In this document: piece by piece, positions 35,416 to 43,514 of the stretch | Position numbering within the stretch: the first letter of the stretch is position 1 | Layout of the letters: each line of letters begins with the position of its first letter | NCBI RefSeq assembly: GCF_003443615.1 | Contig: NZ_CP031967.1 | Location: 62,001 to 126,000, forward strand | DNA length: 64,000 bases | Origin: Alteromonas sp. BL110 | GTDB taxonomy: Bacteria; Pseudomonadota; Gammaproteobacteria; Enterobacterales; Alteromonadaceae | Direction of reading: 5' to 3' | Made by a program: the position numbers and the translations under genes | Notes under the pieces: model-generated | The model's database searches: none | Seen by the model: the letters and a program-made list of their open reading frames with translations, nothing else | What the model was told of the DNA's origin: nothing

Positions 35416-36060
35416 CTACACCTCAAAGCTTTCGGGTACCGCAAGTCCGCAGCCGCCTAACACAAGTTTAACCACTTGTTTTGTGGCATCTTCAAAATCG
35501 GCTTTTGTCATTTTCTTACCCCGTAGACGGGTAATTTGCGCTGAAAAATCAGCATAGTGTTGGGTACTGGCCCAAATGGTATAGAGCAGGTATTCGCCTT
35601 CAACCGGTGGTAACTTACCAGCTTGTACCCACGCTTCGATGACCTCAAGACGTCCTTTCATCCATAGAGCATGCTCTTCGTCAAAGTACCCACTTAAGTT
35701 CTGCGCACCGTTAATAATTTCCATGGCAAAAATCTTTGAAGCCATCGGGTGCGTGCGTGACACTTCCATTTTTTCCGCTATGTAATTAGCAAGTACTTCG
35801 GCGGGATCATCTTCTACTGTCGCTTTGTCAAAACGCGAGTTCCATAATGAAAGCGTCTCTTCTAATACCGCGACGTAAAGCTCCTGTTTCGTTTTGAAAT
35901 AATACAAAACGTTGGTCTTTGGAAGACTAGCTTCATCGGCAATCTTCTGTACTGCCGTGCCTTTAAATCCAAACTGCGCGAAACATTTTTCAGCGGCTTG
36001 GAGTATTTTTCTTCTGTTAACAGCACCAACACCTGAGTCAGCACTTTTTACCTTCATCAT
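35416..36060 (-). CDS. RutR-like TetR-family regulator of purine genes
   Basis: A 214-residue TetR regulator. The HTH (about 15-60) has a recognition helix SLPKTNVLYYFKTKQELY, nearly the same as E. coli RutR GVSKTNLLYYFPSKEALY. The ligand domain also matches (LEVSRTHPMASKIFAMEIINGAQ, IWASTQHYADFSAQI). E. coli RutR binds TTGACCANNTGGTCAA and is released by uracil. The same motif is found before four purine-island promoters, so this protein is the probable island regulator. The effector here is unknown: uracil, or a purine product such as urate or xanthine. It is co-translated with puuE and divergent from xdhA. Confidence 0.9.
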   Translation of the reverse strand: MMKVKSADSGVGAVNRRKILQAAEKCFAQFGFKGTAVQKIADEASLPKTNVLYYFKTKQELYVAVLEETLSLWNSRFDKATVEDDPAEVLANYIAEKMEVSRTHPMASKIFAMEIINGAQNLSGYFDEEHALWMKGRLEVIEAWVQAGKLPPVEGEYLLYTIWASTQHYADFSAQITRLRGKKMTKADFEDATKQVVKLVLGGCGLAVPESFEV

Positions 36061-36475
36061 TATTATCTAAATTCCTTTGCAATCTACTTTGCAAGCGTAC
36101 AGGCAGGATAAATGCTGCATGCCTTTTCGATAGGTTAGCATTTATTACCAATGTGTTGCTATGCTCTTAAAGTTCAGAGTTACCCACTATCTGCGGCCCC
36201 CACTAATAAAATGGGCCATCCCAAAAACATTTATTCTGCGCTTAGCTTAAAACCTAGCACGAATCTTGCCTTATTCTTATCAACAGATGCATTGCTTAGT
36301 AAAAAGCTTCGGGAAAGCACTCACCTATTTTTCCGGCTAAATTTGCACAAAATCATGGCCTTTTATAACTCGGCCATTTTTTATAAGCAATAAATTGACC
36401 AAATGGTCTACTTTTCTTAGAAAAATACAGCTATATTAATGAATACAAGAATGAATATAACAAGAAGGTGTGAGT
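36061..36475. other. Divergent region between the TetR gene and xdhA
   Basis: 415 bases. It contains TTTGCAA twice near the TetR start (36076-36082, 36088-36094) and a RutR-type operator at 36395-36410 near xdhA. An 80-codon plus-strand frame (36151-36393) has no recognisable features, and I treat it as noise. Confidence 0.7.
36395..36410 (+). promoter_or_regulatory. RutR-type operator before xdhA
   Basis: TTGACCAAATGGTCTA matches TTGACCANNTGGTCAA in 13 of 14 defined positions. It lies 65 bases before the xdhA ATG and upstream of the whole xdhA-puuD run. It is the best placed of the four sites to be controlled by the divergently encoded RutR-like protein. Confidence 0.8.
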
Positions 36476-37921
36476 ATGATTCGCTTTCTAATAAATAACG
36501 ATGTTGTCGAGTTAAATGAAGCGCGAGCCGATCTCACCCTTCTACAGTTCATACGGGAACATCGCAAGAAAACAGGTACTAAGGAAGGCTGTGCAGCAGG
36601 CGATTGTGGCGCTTGCACGGTTGTGCTTGTGGAACCGGCATCATCTGATAGCGCAACAAAACTTAACTACCGAACGGTGAATAGCTGTATCACTTTGATG
36701 AGCGCAGTTCACGGTAAGCAGCTATTGTTCGTTGAACATTTAAGCGATGGTAAACACTTACACCCCGTGCAGCAGGCGCTAGTCGACCATCATGGTTCAC
36801 AGTGCGGTTTTTGTACGCCAGGGTTTATCATGTCGATGTTCGCTTTATACCACAGCAATACACAACCTAATCGCGATGATGTGTTACATGCTTTATCTGG
36901 CAACCTGTGTCGCTGTACTGGCTACCGCCCTATTATCGATGCCACGCTTGCGGTGTGCGAACAAGCACCAAACGATCAGTTCTCAGCGCGCCAAGAGAAA
37001 ACTCTTGCCACATTACTTTCCTTGTCAGATGAAAAACCTTCTGGCACAGGCAACATATATACGCCAACCTCGCGGGAAGAATTAAAAACACTTATTAAGG
37101 CGAACCCTAACGCACAGTTAGTAGCAGGAAGTACTGATTTAAGCTTGCAGTTCACCCAACAGTTAAAAAACGTAGAAGCGCTAATCAGCGTCACGCATAT
37201 CGATGCACTAAAACAATGCACCAAAAACGAGCATTCTCTTATTATTGGTGCAGCTGTGCCGCTTAATGATGCGGCACCACTTTTACTAAACGCATTTCCA
37301 CAAGTAGCTGAACTGTTAACGCGCTTTGCGTCTTTGCCAATTCGCAATCAGGCAACCCTTGGTGGAAATGTCGCCAACGCATCACCTATTGGTGATATGC
37401 CTCCCCTACTACTTGCGCTAAACGCTATATTGCATTTGGACAATGGCGAGCGTGTTCGCACGGTTCCAATTAGCACTTTTTTCACGGGTTATCGGGAAAC
37501 GGTGCTTGCTAAAGATGAATGGATAAGTGCAATAGAAATACCGCTTAAACAGCCTAATCAAGCCTTGGCCGCTTATAAGATATCAAAACGTTTTGAAGAC
37601 GACATTTCGGCAGTATGTGCAGTATTCAATGTTACGCTTGAAAATGGCAAGGTCGAAGCGATTACCAGTGGATTTGGTGGTGTGGCTGCTGTGCCTTCAA
37701 CCTGCAAAGCGTTGGAAAATGTCTTAAAAGGAAAGCTGTTTTCGAGCAAAGAATGCTTAACCTTAGGTAAGCAGGTCTTGTTCGATGCATTTGCTCCCAT
37801 TGATGACGTGCGCGCGACAGCACAATACCGTAAAACCGTGTTAGCTAACTTGTGGCACCGCTTCTGGCTAGAAAACCAAACTGAAAACAAAATTGAAACT
37901 CGGGTGGTGCAACATGCGTAA
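36476..37921 (+). CDS. xdhA: Xanthine dehydrogenase small subunit (2Fe-2S and FAD)
   Basis: A 481-residue subunit. The ferredoxin-like cluster CAAGDCGACTVV is followed by the second cluster CGFCTPG ... CRCTGYRPI (about 115-155), then the FAD domain (about 195-400) with LVAGSTDLSLQ and TLGGNVANASPIGD. It passes electrons from the molybdenum site in XdhB to FAD and NAD. ATG 36476 is preferred over GTG 36470 since AAGG then has proper spacing. Its stop overlaps the xdhB start by eight bases. First gene of the urate-forming operon. Confidence 0.95.
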   Translation: MIRFLINNDVVELNEARADLTLLQFIREHRKKTGTKEGCAAGDCGACTVVLVEPASSDSATKLNYRTVNSCITLMSAVHGKQLLFVEHLSDGKHLHPVQQALVDHHGSQCGFCTPGFIMSMFALYHSNTQPNRDDVLHALSGNLCRCTGYRPIIDATLAVCEQAPNDQFSARQEKTLATLLSLSDEKPSGTGNIYTPTSREELKTLIKANPNAQLVAGSTDLSLQFTQQLKNVEALISVTHIDALKQCTKNEHSLIIGAAVPLNDAAPLLLNAFPQVAELLTRFASLPIRNQATLGGNVANASPIGDMPPLLLALNAILHLDNGERVRTVPISTFFTGYRETVLAKDEWISAIEIPLKQPNQALAAYKISKRFEDDISAVCAVFNVTLENGKVEAITSGFGGVAAVPSTCKALENVLKGKLFSSKECLTLGKQVLFDAFAPIDDVRATAQYRKTVLANLWHRFWLENQTENKIETRVVQHA

Positions 37922-40292
37922 GTTAATTGATGCCCCAAATCCTTTAAAAACAAACGACAAAAAAAGTGTTGTTCACGTATCTAAAAAGCATGAAAGTGCA
38001 ACACGTCAGGTACAGGGCAGCGCCAACTATGTCGATGACGTAGTTGAACCACAGGGTACGCTCTATGCGGCAGTCGGTGTAAGTCAGTGCGCCAAAGGTA
38101 CTATCAACTCGGTAGACCTTGACGCTGTACGCCAAAGCGAAGGCGTTATTGATGTCATCACCATTGATGACGTAACTGGCCATAAAGACATTGGCCCTGT
38201 ATTTGAAGGCGACCCACTACTTGCGAACGGCGAAATCAAGTTCTTCGGTCAACCCGTGTTTGCAGTGCTTGCCACTACAGTGCCCCTTGCCCGACAAGCT
38301 GCGCTAAAAGGCAAGATAGAAGTTGACGCAGTTACACCTGTACTTGATGCTGAAGCCGCCCACCAGCAGCAAACTTTCGTTCGCCCTTTACATAGATTTG
38401 GCCAACATGCTGCGCGCGTTGACAGCACTCTTGAAAAAGCTAAGTACCAAGCACACGGTTCGCTAAGCATTGGCGGACAGGAACACATGTACTTAGAAGG
38501 ACAAGTGAGCCTTGCGATCCCTGATGAAGAAGATCGTATGAAAATCTACACATCGAGTCAGCATCCAAGTGAAGTGCAAAAGCTGGTTGCAGAGGTGCTA
38601 GATGTTAAATTACACCGCGTAATGGTAGACATGAGACGTATGGGTGGCGGCTTTGGCGGAAAAGAAACCCAAGCAGCACAATGGGCCTGTATTGCTGCCT
38701 TGCTTGCTTCGCGCAATCAGTGCGCGGTGAAGCTTCGCTTGCCGCGCTTCACCGATATGCATGTTACGGGTAAACGTCACCCGTTTGAAAACGAGTTTAA
38801 CGTGGCATTTGACGAAACAGGTAAAATTGAAGCCACCCGCATGACCATTAATGGTATTTGTGGGCACTCGCCCGACTTGTCTGATGCAATAGTAGATAGG
38901 GCCATGTTTCATGCTGACAACGGCTATTTCTTAGGCGATAGTGATATTGTGGGTCACAGACTGCAAACCAATATGGTATCGCATACCGCTTATCGTGGGT
39001 TTGGCGGCCCGCAAGGAATGATCATGGCTGAAGCCATGATTGACAAAATTGCACGTGCTATCGGCAGCGACCCGCTATCGGTACGGAAGCGTAACTTATA
39101 CGGCCCAACCACGGGTAGCTTTACTCCATATGGCATGAAGGTAGAGCACAACCTTTTACCCGATATGATTGCCGAGTTAGAAGAAAGTGCGCAGTATTGG
39201 CAGCGCCGGGACGACATTGCAGCGTTTAACCGCGAAAGCCCCGTTGTTAAGAAGGGTCTAGCGCTAACGCCGGTTAAATTTGGTATTTCATTTACCGCAA
39301 AGCACTTAAATCAAGCTGGCGCTTTAGTGCACATTTATACCGATGGCAGTATTCAGGTAAACCACGGTGGCACGGAGATGGGCCAAGGCCTGCACACTAA
39401 AATAGGCCAGATTACAGCCAATGAGTTTGGTCTAGATTTGGATATGATTGAAGTCACCGCTACGCGTACGGATAAAGTGCCGAACACCTCGCCAACAGCC
39501 GCATCAAGCGGTACTGACTTGAACGGAAAAGCCGTACAAAACGCGTGTATTACATTAAAAACCCGCTTGGCTGAATGCTATGCCAAAAGCTTAGGACTAG
39601 AGGGCCGCGCTGGTGACGTGCAGTTCATCAATCAACATGTTGTACTAAACGAGCACAGCATTGCCTTTACCGAGCTGGTCCAGCTGGCCTACTTTGACCG
39701 CGTGTCATTGTCTTCAAGCGGTTTCTACAAAACACCTAAATTGCAGTACAACCGTGAAACAGGCGATGGCCGCCCGTTTTTCTATTTTGCTTACGGCGTG
39801 TCAATGAGCGAAGTTTCGGTCGATACACTGACCGGCGAATACACAGTAGATAAAGTTAACGTTATTCACGATGTGGGCAATAGCCTTAACCCTGCCATTG
39901 ATATTGGCCAAATTGAAGGCGCCTTTATCCAAGGTATGGGCTGGCTTACCACAGAAGACCTAAAATGGAATGAGGCGGGCAAGCTGATAAGTGAAAATAT
40001 GGCGACTTATAAAATTCCTGCCATTGGCGATACACCAAAAGAGTTTAATGTGAAGCTTTTTGGTAGAGAAAATGCGGAAGATAGCATTTACCACTCAAAA
40101 GCCGTGGGTGAGCCGCCGTTTATGCTTGCTATTTCAGTGTGGTGCGCATTAAAAGACGCGATTTCTAGTCTATCTGGCTACACGGTTGACCCGCAGCTAG
40201 ATACGCCAGCAACACCTGAGCGCGTGTTAAATGCTCTCGCTGCTATTCAACAAGCAGATCAGCAAGCCGATATCCGGGGTGCTGCTGTATGA
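37914..40292 (+). CDS. xdhB: Xanthine dehydrogenase molybdenum-binding subunit
   Basis: A 792-residue Moco subunit that hydroxylates hypoxanthine to xanthine and xanthine to urate. The signature runs are GGGFGGKETQAAQWA, YRGFGGPQGM, TEMGQGLHTKIGQI, and near the end AVGEPPFMLAISVW, whose Glu is the catalytic base. No signal peptide, so cytoplasmic. The ATG at 37914 lies inside the end of xdhA; the TTG further upstream (37893) is rejected. Its stop overlaps the xdhC start as ATGA. Confidence 0.95.
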   Translation: MRKLIDAPNPLKTNDKKSVVHVSKKHESATRQVQGSANYVDDVVEPQGTLYAAVGVSQCAKGTINSVDLDAVRQSEGVIDVITIDDVTGHKDIGPVFEGDPLLANGEIKFFGQPVFAVLATTVPLARQAALKGKIEVDAVTPVLDAEAAHQQQTFVRPLHRFGQHAARVDSTLEKAKYQAHGSLSIGGQEHMYLEGQVSLAIPDEEDRMKIYTSSQHPSEVQKLVAEVLDVKLHRVMVDMRRMGGGFGGKETQAAQWACIAALLASRNQCAVKLRLPRFTDMHVTGKRHPFENEFNVAFDETGKIEATRMTINGICGHSPDLSDAIVDRAMFHADNGYFLGDSDIVGHRLQTNMVSHTAYRGFGGPQGMIMAEAMIDKIARAIGSDPLSVRKRNLYGPTTGSFTPYGMKVEHNLLPDMIAELEESAQYWQRRDDIAAFNRESPVVKKGLALTPVKFGISFTAKHLNQAGALVHIYTDGSIQVNHGGTEMGQGLHTKIGQITANEFGLDLDMIEVTATRTDKVPNTSPTAASSGTDLNGKAVQNACITLKTRLAECYAKSLGLEGRAGDVQFINQHVVLNEHSIAFTELVQLAYFDRVSLSSSGFYKTPKLQYNRETGDGRPFFYFAYGVSMSEVSVDTLTGEYTVDKVNVIHDVGNSLNPAIDIGQIEGAFIQGMGWLTTEDLKWNEAGKLISENMATYKIPAIGDTPKEFNVKLFGRENAEDSIYHSKAVGEPPFMLAISVWCALKDAISSLSGYTVDPQLDTPATPERVLNALAAIQQADQQADIRGAAV

Positions 40293-41227
40293 CTCGCGTA
40301 GCAGGGCAATCATTTCGCGCAGCCCCATCATTTCGCGCAACCCCATCATTTCGCGCAACCCCATCATTTCGCGCTACGCATTGGCACGAGGCAATAGCCG
40401 AGTGTCAGGAGCGAAATGAGGGCTATGTATTAGTTACCGTTGTGGGTACAGCGGGCTCTACTCCTAGAGAGCCAGGCAGTAAAATGGTGGTCACCGCTTC
40501 ACATAGTATTGATACCATTGGTGGCGGACACCTTGAGTTTGATGCAATTACTCGCGCCCGTGAATTTCTTGCTAAAGGCAAAACATGCACTGAACTTCAC
40601 AGCTATCCATTAAGCAGTTCGCTAGGGCAATGTTGTGGTGGTGCAGTAAAAGTACTGTTTGACGTGTGTAATGTTCATCAGCAGCACATCGCCATTTTTG
40701 GCGCAGGCCATGTTGCAAAAGCGCTGGTTCCTATTTTGGCGCAATTGCCTGTGCGAATTTCGTGGATAGACAATCGAGAAGACTTATTCCCATCGACGCT
40801 ACCTGCCAATGTACAGAAAGTGGTGGAGGAAGCGCCGGAAAGCGAGGTGAGACATTTAGATGAAAATAGCTGGTTGATTATACTCACCCACGACCACCAA
40901 CTGGACTACCGTATTACTGAGCAAGCTTTAAAACAGCCTTCCCTGCCTTTTGTTGGGTTAATAGGTTCTGATACCAAAGCAAAGCGTTTTATTACTAAGC
41001 TTACCCAGCGCGGGTTTGACCAAAAAGCATTGGCAAGACTGTGCACGCCTATTGGTAATCGGGATATTCCTGGAAAGCGCCCGATTGAAGTTGCCGTATC
41101 TATATCAGCGCAAATCATTGAAAGTCTTCATGCAACCGACACAGCAGCGGCTACAGTGAAAAGCGCAGAGACAATTACTGACGCATGTACGGGTGAACAC
41201 ACAAAGCACCCTGCTAAAGTGCTGTGA
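40289..41227 (+). CDS. xdhC: Xanthine dehydrogenase accessory protein XdhC with N-terminal repeats
   Basis: A 312-residue XdhC, which sulfurates and inserts the molybdenum cofactor into XdhB. The core starts at WHEAIAECQERNEGYVLVTVVGTAGSTPREPGSKM, with GGGHLEFDAI and LGQCCGGAVKVLF further on, then a Rossmann domain (IAIFGAGHVAKAL). Before the core, residues 8-31 are four hexapeptide repeats (SFRAAP, SFRATP, SFRATP, SFRATH) coded by 18-base tandem repeats. These are unlike any XdhC I know. The start is fixed by the ATGA overlap with xdhB. Confidence 0.92.
   Translation: MTRVAGQSFRAAPSFRATPSFRATPSFRATHWHEAIAECQERNEGYVLVTVVGTAGSTPREPGSKMVVTASHSIDTIGGGHLEFDAITRAREFLAKGKTCTELHSYPLSSSLGQCCGGAVKVLFDVCNVHQQHIAIFGAGHVAKALVPILAQLPVRISWIDNREDLFPSTLPANVQKVVEEAPESEVRHLDENSWLIILTHDHQLDYRITEQALKQPSLPFVGLIGSDTKAKRFITKLTQRGFDQKALARLCTPIGNRDIPGKRPIEVAVSISAQIIESLHATDTAAATVKSAETITDACTGEHTKHPAKVL
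40310..40381 (+). repeat. Four 18-base tandem repeats coding the XdhC N-terminus
   Basis: Units lie at 40310-40327, 40328-40345, 40346-40363 and 40364-40381. Units 2 and 3 are identical, unit 1 differs by one base and unit 4 in its end. Since 18 is a multiple of three, changes in copy number keep the frame and change only the length of the N-terminal tail. Confidence 0.95.
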
Positions 41228-41257
41228 AAGAGCTGTAAATAGAAAAGGATACCAGCA

Positions 41258-41761
41258 GTGACACTTACTGAATTAAATACACTAAGCGCTGACGAAGCAT
41301 TTTCTTGGTTTGAGCAATGCTGCGCGGCAAAAGCATGGATCTACCAAATGGTAGAAGCCCGCCCCTACAGCGATCAAAACGCCCTGGTTAATCAAGCGAA
41401 AGATGCCTGGACGAAATGTAGCGATGATGACTACCTAGAAGCCTTCACGGCACACCCTATGATTGGTGACGTAGACTCATTGCGTAAAAAGTTTGCCAAC
41501 ACTAAAGGTATTGCTGCCGGCGAACAATCAGGCACGGCTAGTGCGTCTGAGGCCGTTTTGTATCAACTGAAAGAAGCTAATCACGCCTATTTAGACAAGC
41601 ATGGATTTATTTTTATTATCTGCGCTACCGGGCTTTCTGCGCAAACCATGTTAGAAGCATTGCAAGCAAGGCTGCCGAATACTACGCAGCAAGAAATATC
41701 TAATGCTGCTGCACAGCAAATAAAGATAACCCTTTTGCGTATTAATAAAGCACTGGATTAA
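41258..41761 (+). CDS. uraD: OHCU decarboxylase
   Basis: A 167-residue enzyme that decarboxylates 2-oxo-4-hydroxy-4-carboxy-5-ureidoimidazoline to (S)-allantoin. The catalytic His is in AHPMIGD (HPRIG in most members), and EANHAYLDKHGFIFIICATG and the Arg-containing end are typical. It starts at GTG with AAAGGA before it. It follows xdhC by 30 bases and precedes uraH, which makes its substrate. Confidence 0.92.
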   Translation: MTLTELNTLSADEAFSWFEQCCAAKAWIYQMVEARPYSDQNALVNQAKDAWTKCSDDDYLEAFTAHPMIGDVDSLRKKFANTKGIAAGEQSGTASASEAVLYQLKEANHAYLDKHGFIFIICATGLSAQTMLEALQARLPNTTQQEISNAAAQQIKITLLRINKALD

Positions 41762-41842
41762 CGCGAAGGCTTAATAGTGAGCTCAGACGCTTATGCCACG
41801 TGCAACAGTAATACGAATTGAAAAAAATTAAAGGAATACAGT

Positions 41843-42169
41843 ATGAATACGCTTTCAAGCCACGTACTTGACACCACACTGGGCAAGCCCGCACAAGGTA
41901 TTGCACTTACCCTAACATTACCGGACGGCAGTACCCTTTCTGGTGAAACAGATAATGACGGCCGCTTTAACGATTGGGGTGTTGAAAATGGCTTTGCTGC
42001 AGGGGTTTATACCTTGCGCTTTCACTGCAAGCCGTACCTAATAGAAACTCATGGCAGCAGTTTTTATCCACACATTGATATTACGTTTGAACTTGATGAA
42101 AATGGTGGTCACTATCATGTACCACTTCTTATTTCTCCATTTGGTTTCAGCAGCTACAGGGGCAGCTAA
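41843..42169 (+). CDS. uraH: 5-Hydroxyisourate hydrolase
   Basis: A 108-residue transthyretin-related protein. The start LSSHVLDTTLGKPAQGIALTL and the closing YRGS tetrapeptide are family marks. It hydrolyses 5-hydroxyisourate, the product of urate oxidation, to OHCU, the substrate of UraD. GGA lies before the ATG. GuaD starts five bases beyond its stop. No signal peptide, so it acts in the cytoplasm, although urate is oxidised by the membrane protein PuuD encoded further on. Confidence 0.96.
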   Translation: MNTLSSHVLDTTLGKPAQGIALTLTLPDGSTLSGETDNDGRFNDWGVENGFAAGVYTLRFHCKPYLIETHGSSFYPHIDITFELDENGGHYHVPLLISPFGFSSYRGS

Positions 42170-42174
42170 CAAAC

Positions 42175-43467
42175 ATGCAGCTTTTTCGTGCAAGCATTGC
42201 GCACTTTCCTAAACAAACCACGCAATTTGATAATGACATCGCCATTTTTAAAGACGGTGGTTTGTTGGTAGATGATAAAGAAATAAAAGACATTGGCCCG
42301 TTTAACGACATTGCGCAGCGCTACCCTGCCGCCACTGTGACAGATTTTTCTGGCAAGTGGATTTTACCCGGCTTGATAGACAGCCACCTGCATTATCCGC
42401 AAACGCAGAGCATAGCCCATTACGGCGAGCAGCTATTAAGCTGGCTTGAAAACTATACGTTTCCTGCAGAAATGCAATTTGCCGATAGTGAACACGCCAA
42501 CACTATCGCTAAAGTATTTTTAAACCAGTTGCTAAAAAACGGTACTACCACCGGGTTTGTATTCACAACTGTTCACAAAAGCAGTAGCCAAGCACTATTT
42601 AGCGCCGCCAGTGAAATTGATATGGCGATAGTGGCAGGTAAAGTGTGTATGGACAGAAACTGCCCCAGTGCGCTGAACGATTGCCCTGACACAGCACAAG
42701 CTGATAGTGCAGAGTTAATTGAAACTTGGCACAACAGGGGGCGTAACCGCTATGCACTGACGCCTCGTTTTGCCCCTACCAGCACAGAAGCCCAGCTTGC
42801 CGCACTAGGCGAACTTGCCCAGCAGTATCCCGACGTATTCATTCAAACCCACCTATCTGAAAATTTAGACGAGATTGCATGGGTTAAAAGTTTATTTCCA
42901 ACCGCCGATGGTTATCTAGATGTGTACGACAGCTACAACCTGGTGCGGGAGCGTGCAGTGTTTGGCCACGGTATTCACCTTACGCCTACCGAATGGGCCC
43001 GCCTAGGCGATAGCGGTGCTACGGTTGCGTTTTGTCCTACGTCCAACTTGTTTTTAGGCAGTGGGCTTTTTGATATGGCCGCAGCGCGTGCTAACAAAGT
43101 ACATGTTGCGATGGCCACTGATGTGGGCGCAGGTACCACGTTCAACATGTTCAAGACCTATGGCGACGCCTACAAGGTCAGTCAGTTACGCAACGAGCCT
43201 ATCAGCCCGCTGGAAGGTTTTTACCTTATGACCCAGGGCGCGGCTGTGGCTCATGCGCTTGACCATGAAATTGGTAACTTAAACCCAGGTTCTACCGCTG
43301 ACTTTATTATCGTTGAGCCAAGGTTCGATGAGTTAACACGATTGCGTATAAAAGAAGACGCCGACTTCGATGATGTATTTTTCGCGCTTAGTATTTTAGG
43401 TGATGACCGCGCTATCGAGCAAACATGGATAAGCGGTAACTGCCGCTACGCAAAAGAAGATAATTAG
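42175..43467 (+). CDS. guaD: Guanine deaminase
   Basis: A 430-residue zinc amidohydrolase making xanthine and ammonia from guanine. Metal-binding DSHLHYPQ (about 67-74), TRFAPT-like LTPRFAPTSTEAQ, QTHLSEN, FGHGIHL and the aspartate in ATDVGAGTTFNMF are all present. Length matches the family. It has GGGGC before its ATG. With adenine deaminase it brings both amino-purines into xanthine dehydrogenase and the urate route. Confidence 0.95.
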   Translation: MQLFRASIAHFPKQTTQFDNDIAIFKDGGLLVDDKEIKDIGPFNDIAQRYPAATVTDFSGKWILPGLIDSHLHYPQTQSIAHYGEQLLSWLENYTFPAEMQFADSEHANTIAKVFLNQLLKNGTTTGFVFTTVHKSSSQALFSAASEIDMAIVAGKVCMDRNCPSALNDCPDTAQADSAELIETWHNRGRNRYALTPRFAPTSTEAQLAALGELAQQYPDVFIQTHLSENLDEIAWVKSLFPTADGYLDVYDSYNLVRERAVFGHGIHLTPTEWARLGDSGATVAFCPTSNLFLGSGLFDMAAARANKVHVAMATDVGAGTTFNMFKTYGDAYKVSQLRNEPISPLEGFYLMTQGAAVAHALDHEIGNLNPGSTADFIIVEPRFDELTRLRIKEDADFDDVFFALSILGDDRAIEQTWISGNCRYAKEDN

Positions 43468-43514
43468 TAACACGCTACTATAGGGCCACTTGGCCCTAAA
43501 TAAGGAGAATAATA

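Noticed and set aside
36151..36393. 80-codon frame between the TetR gene and xdhA
   Set aside because: No ribosome binding site, no recognisable motif, and it abuts the RutR-type operator.
40231..40419. Alternative frame over the xdhC repeat (Ser-Arg-Asn-Pro repeats)
   Set aside because: It is the same tandem repeat read in another frame within xdhB-xdhC.
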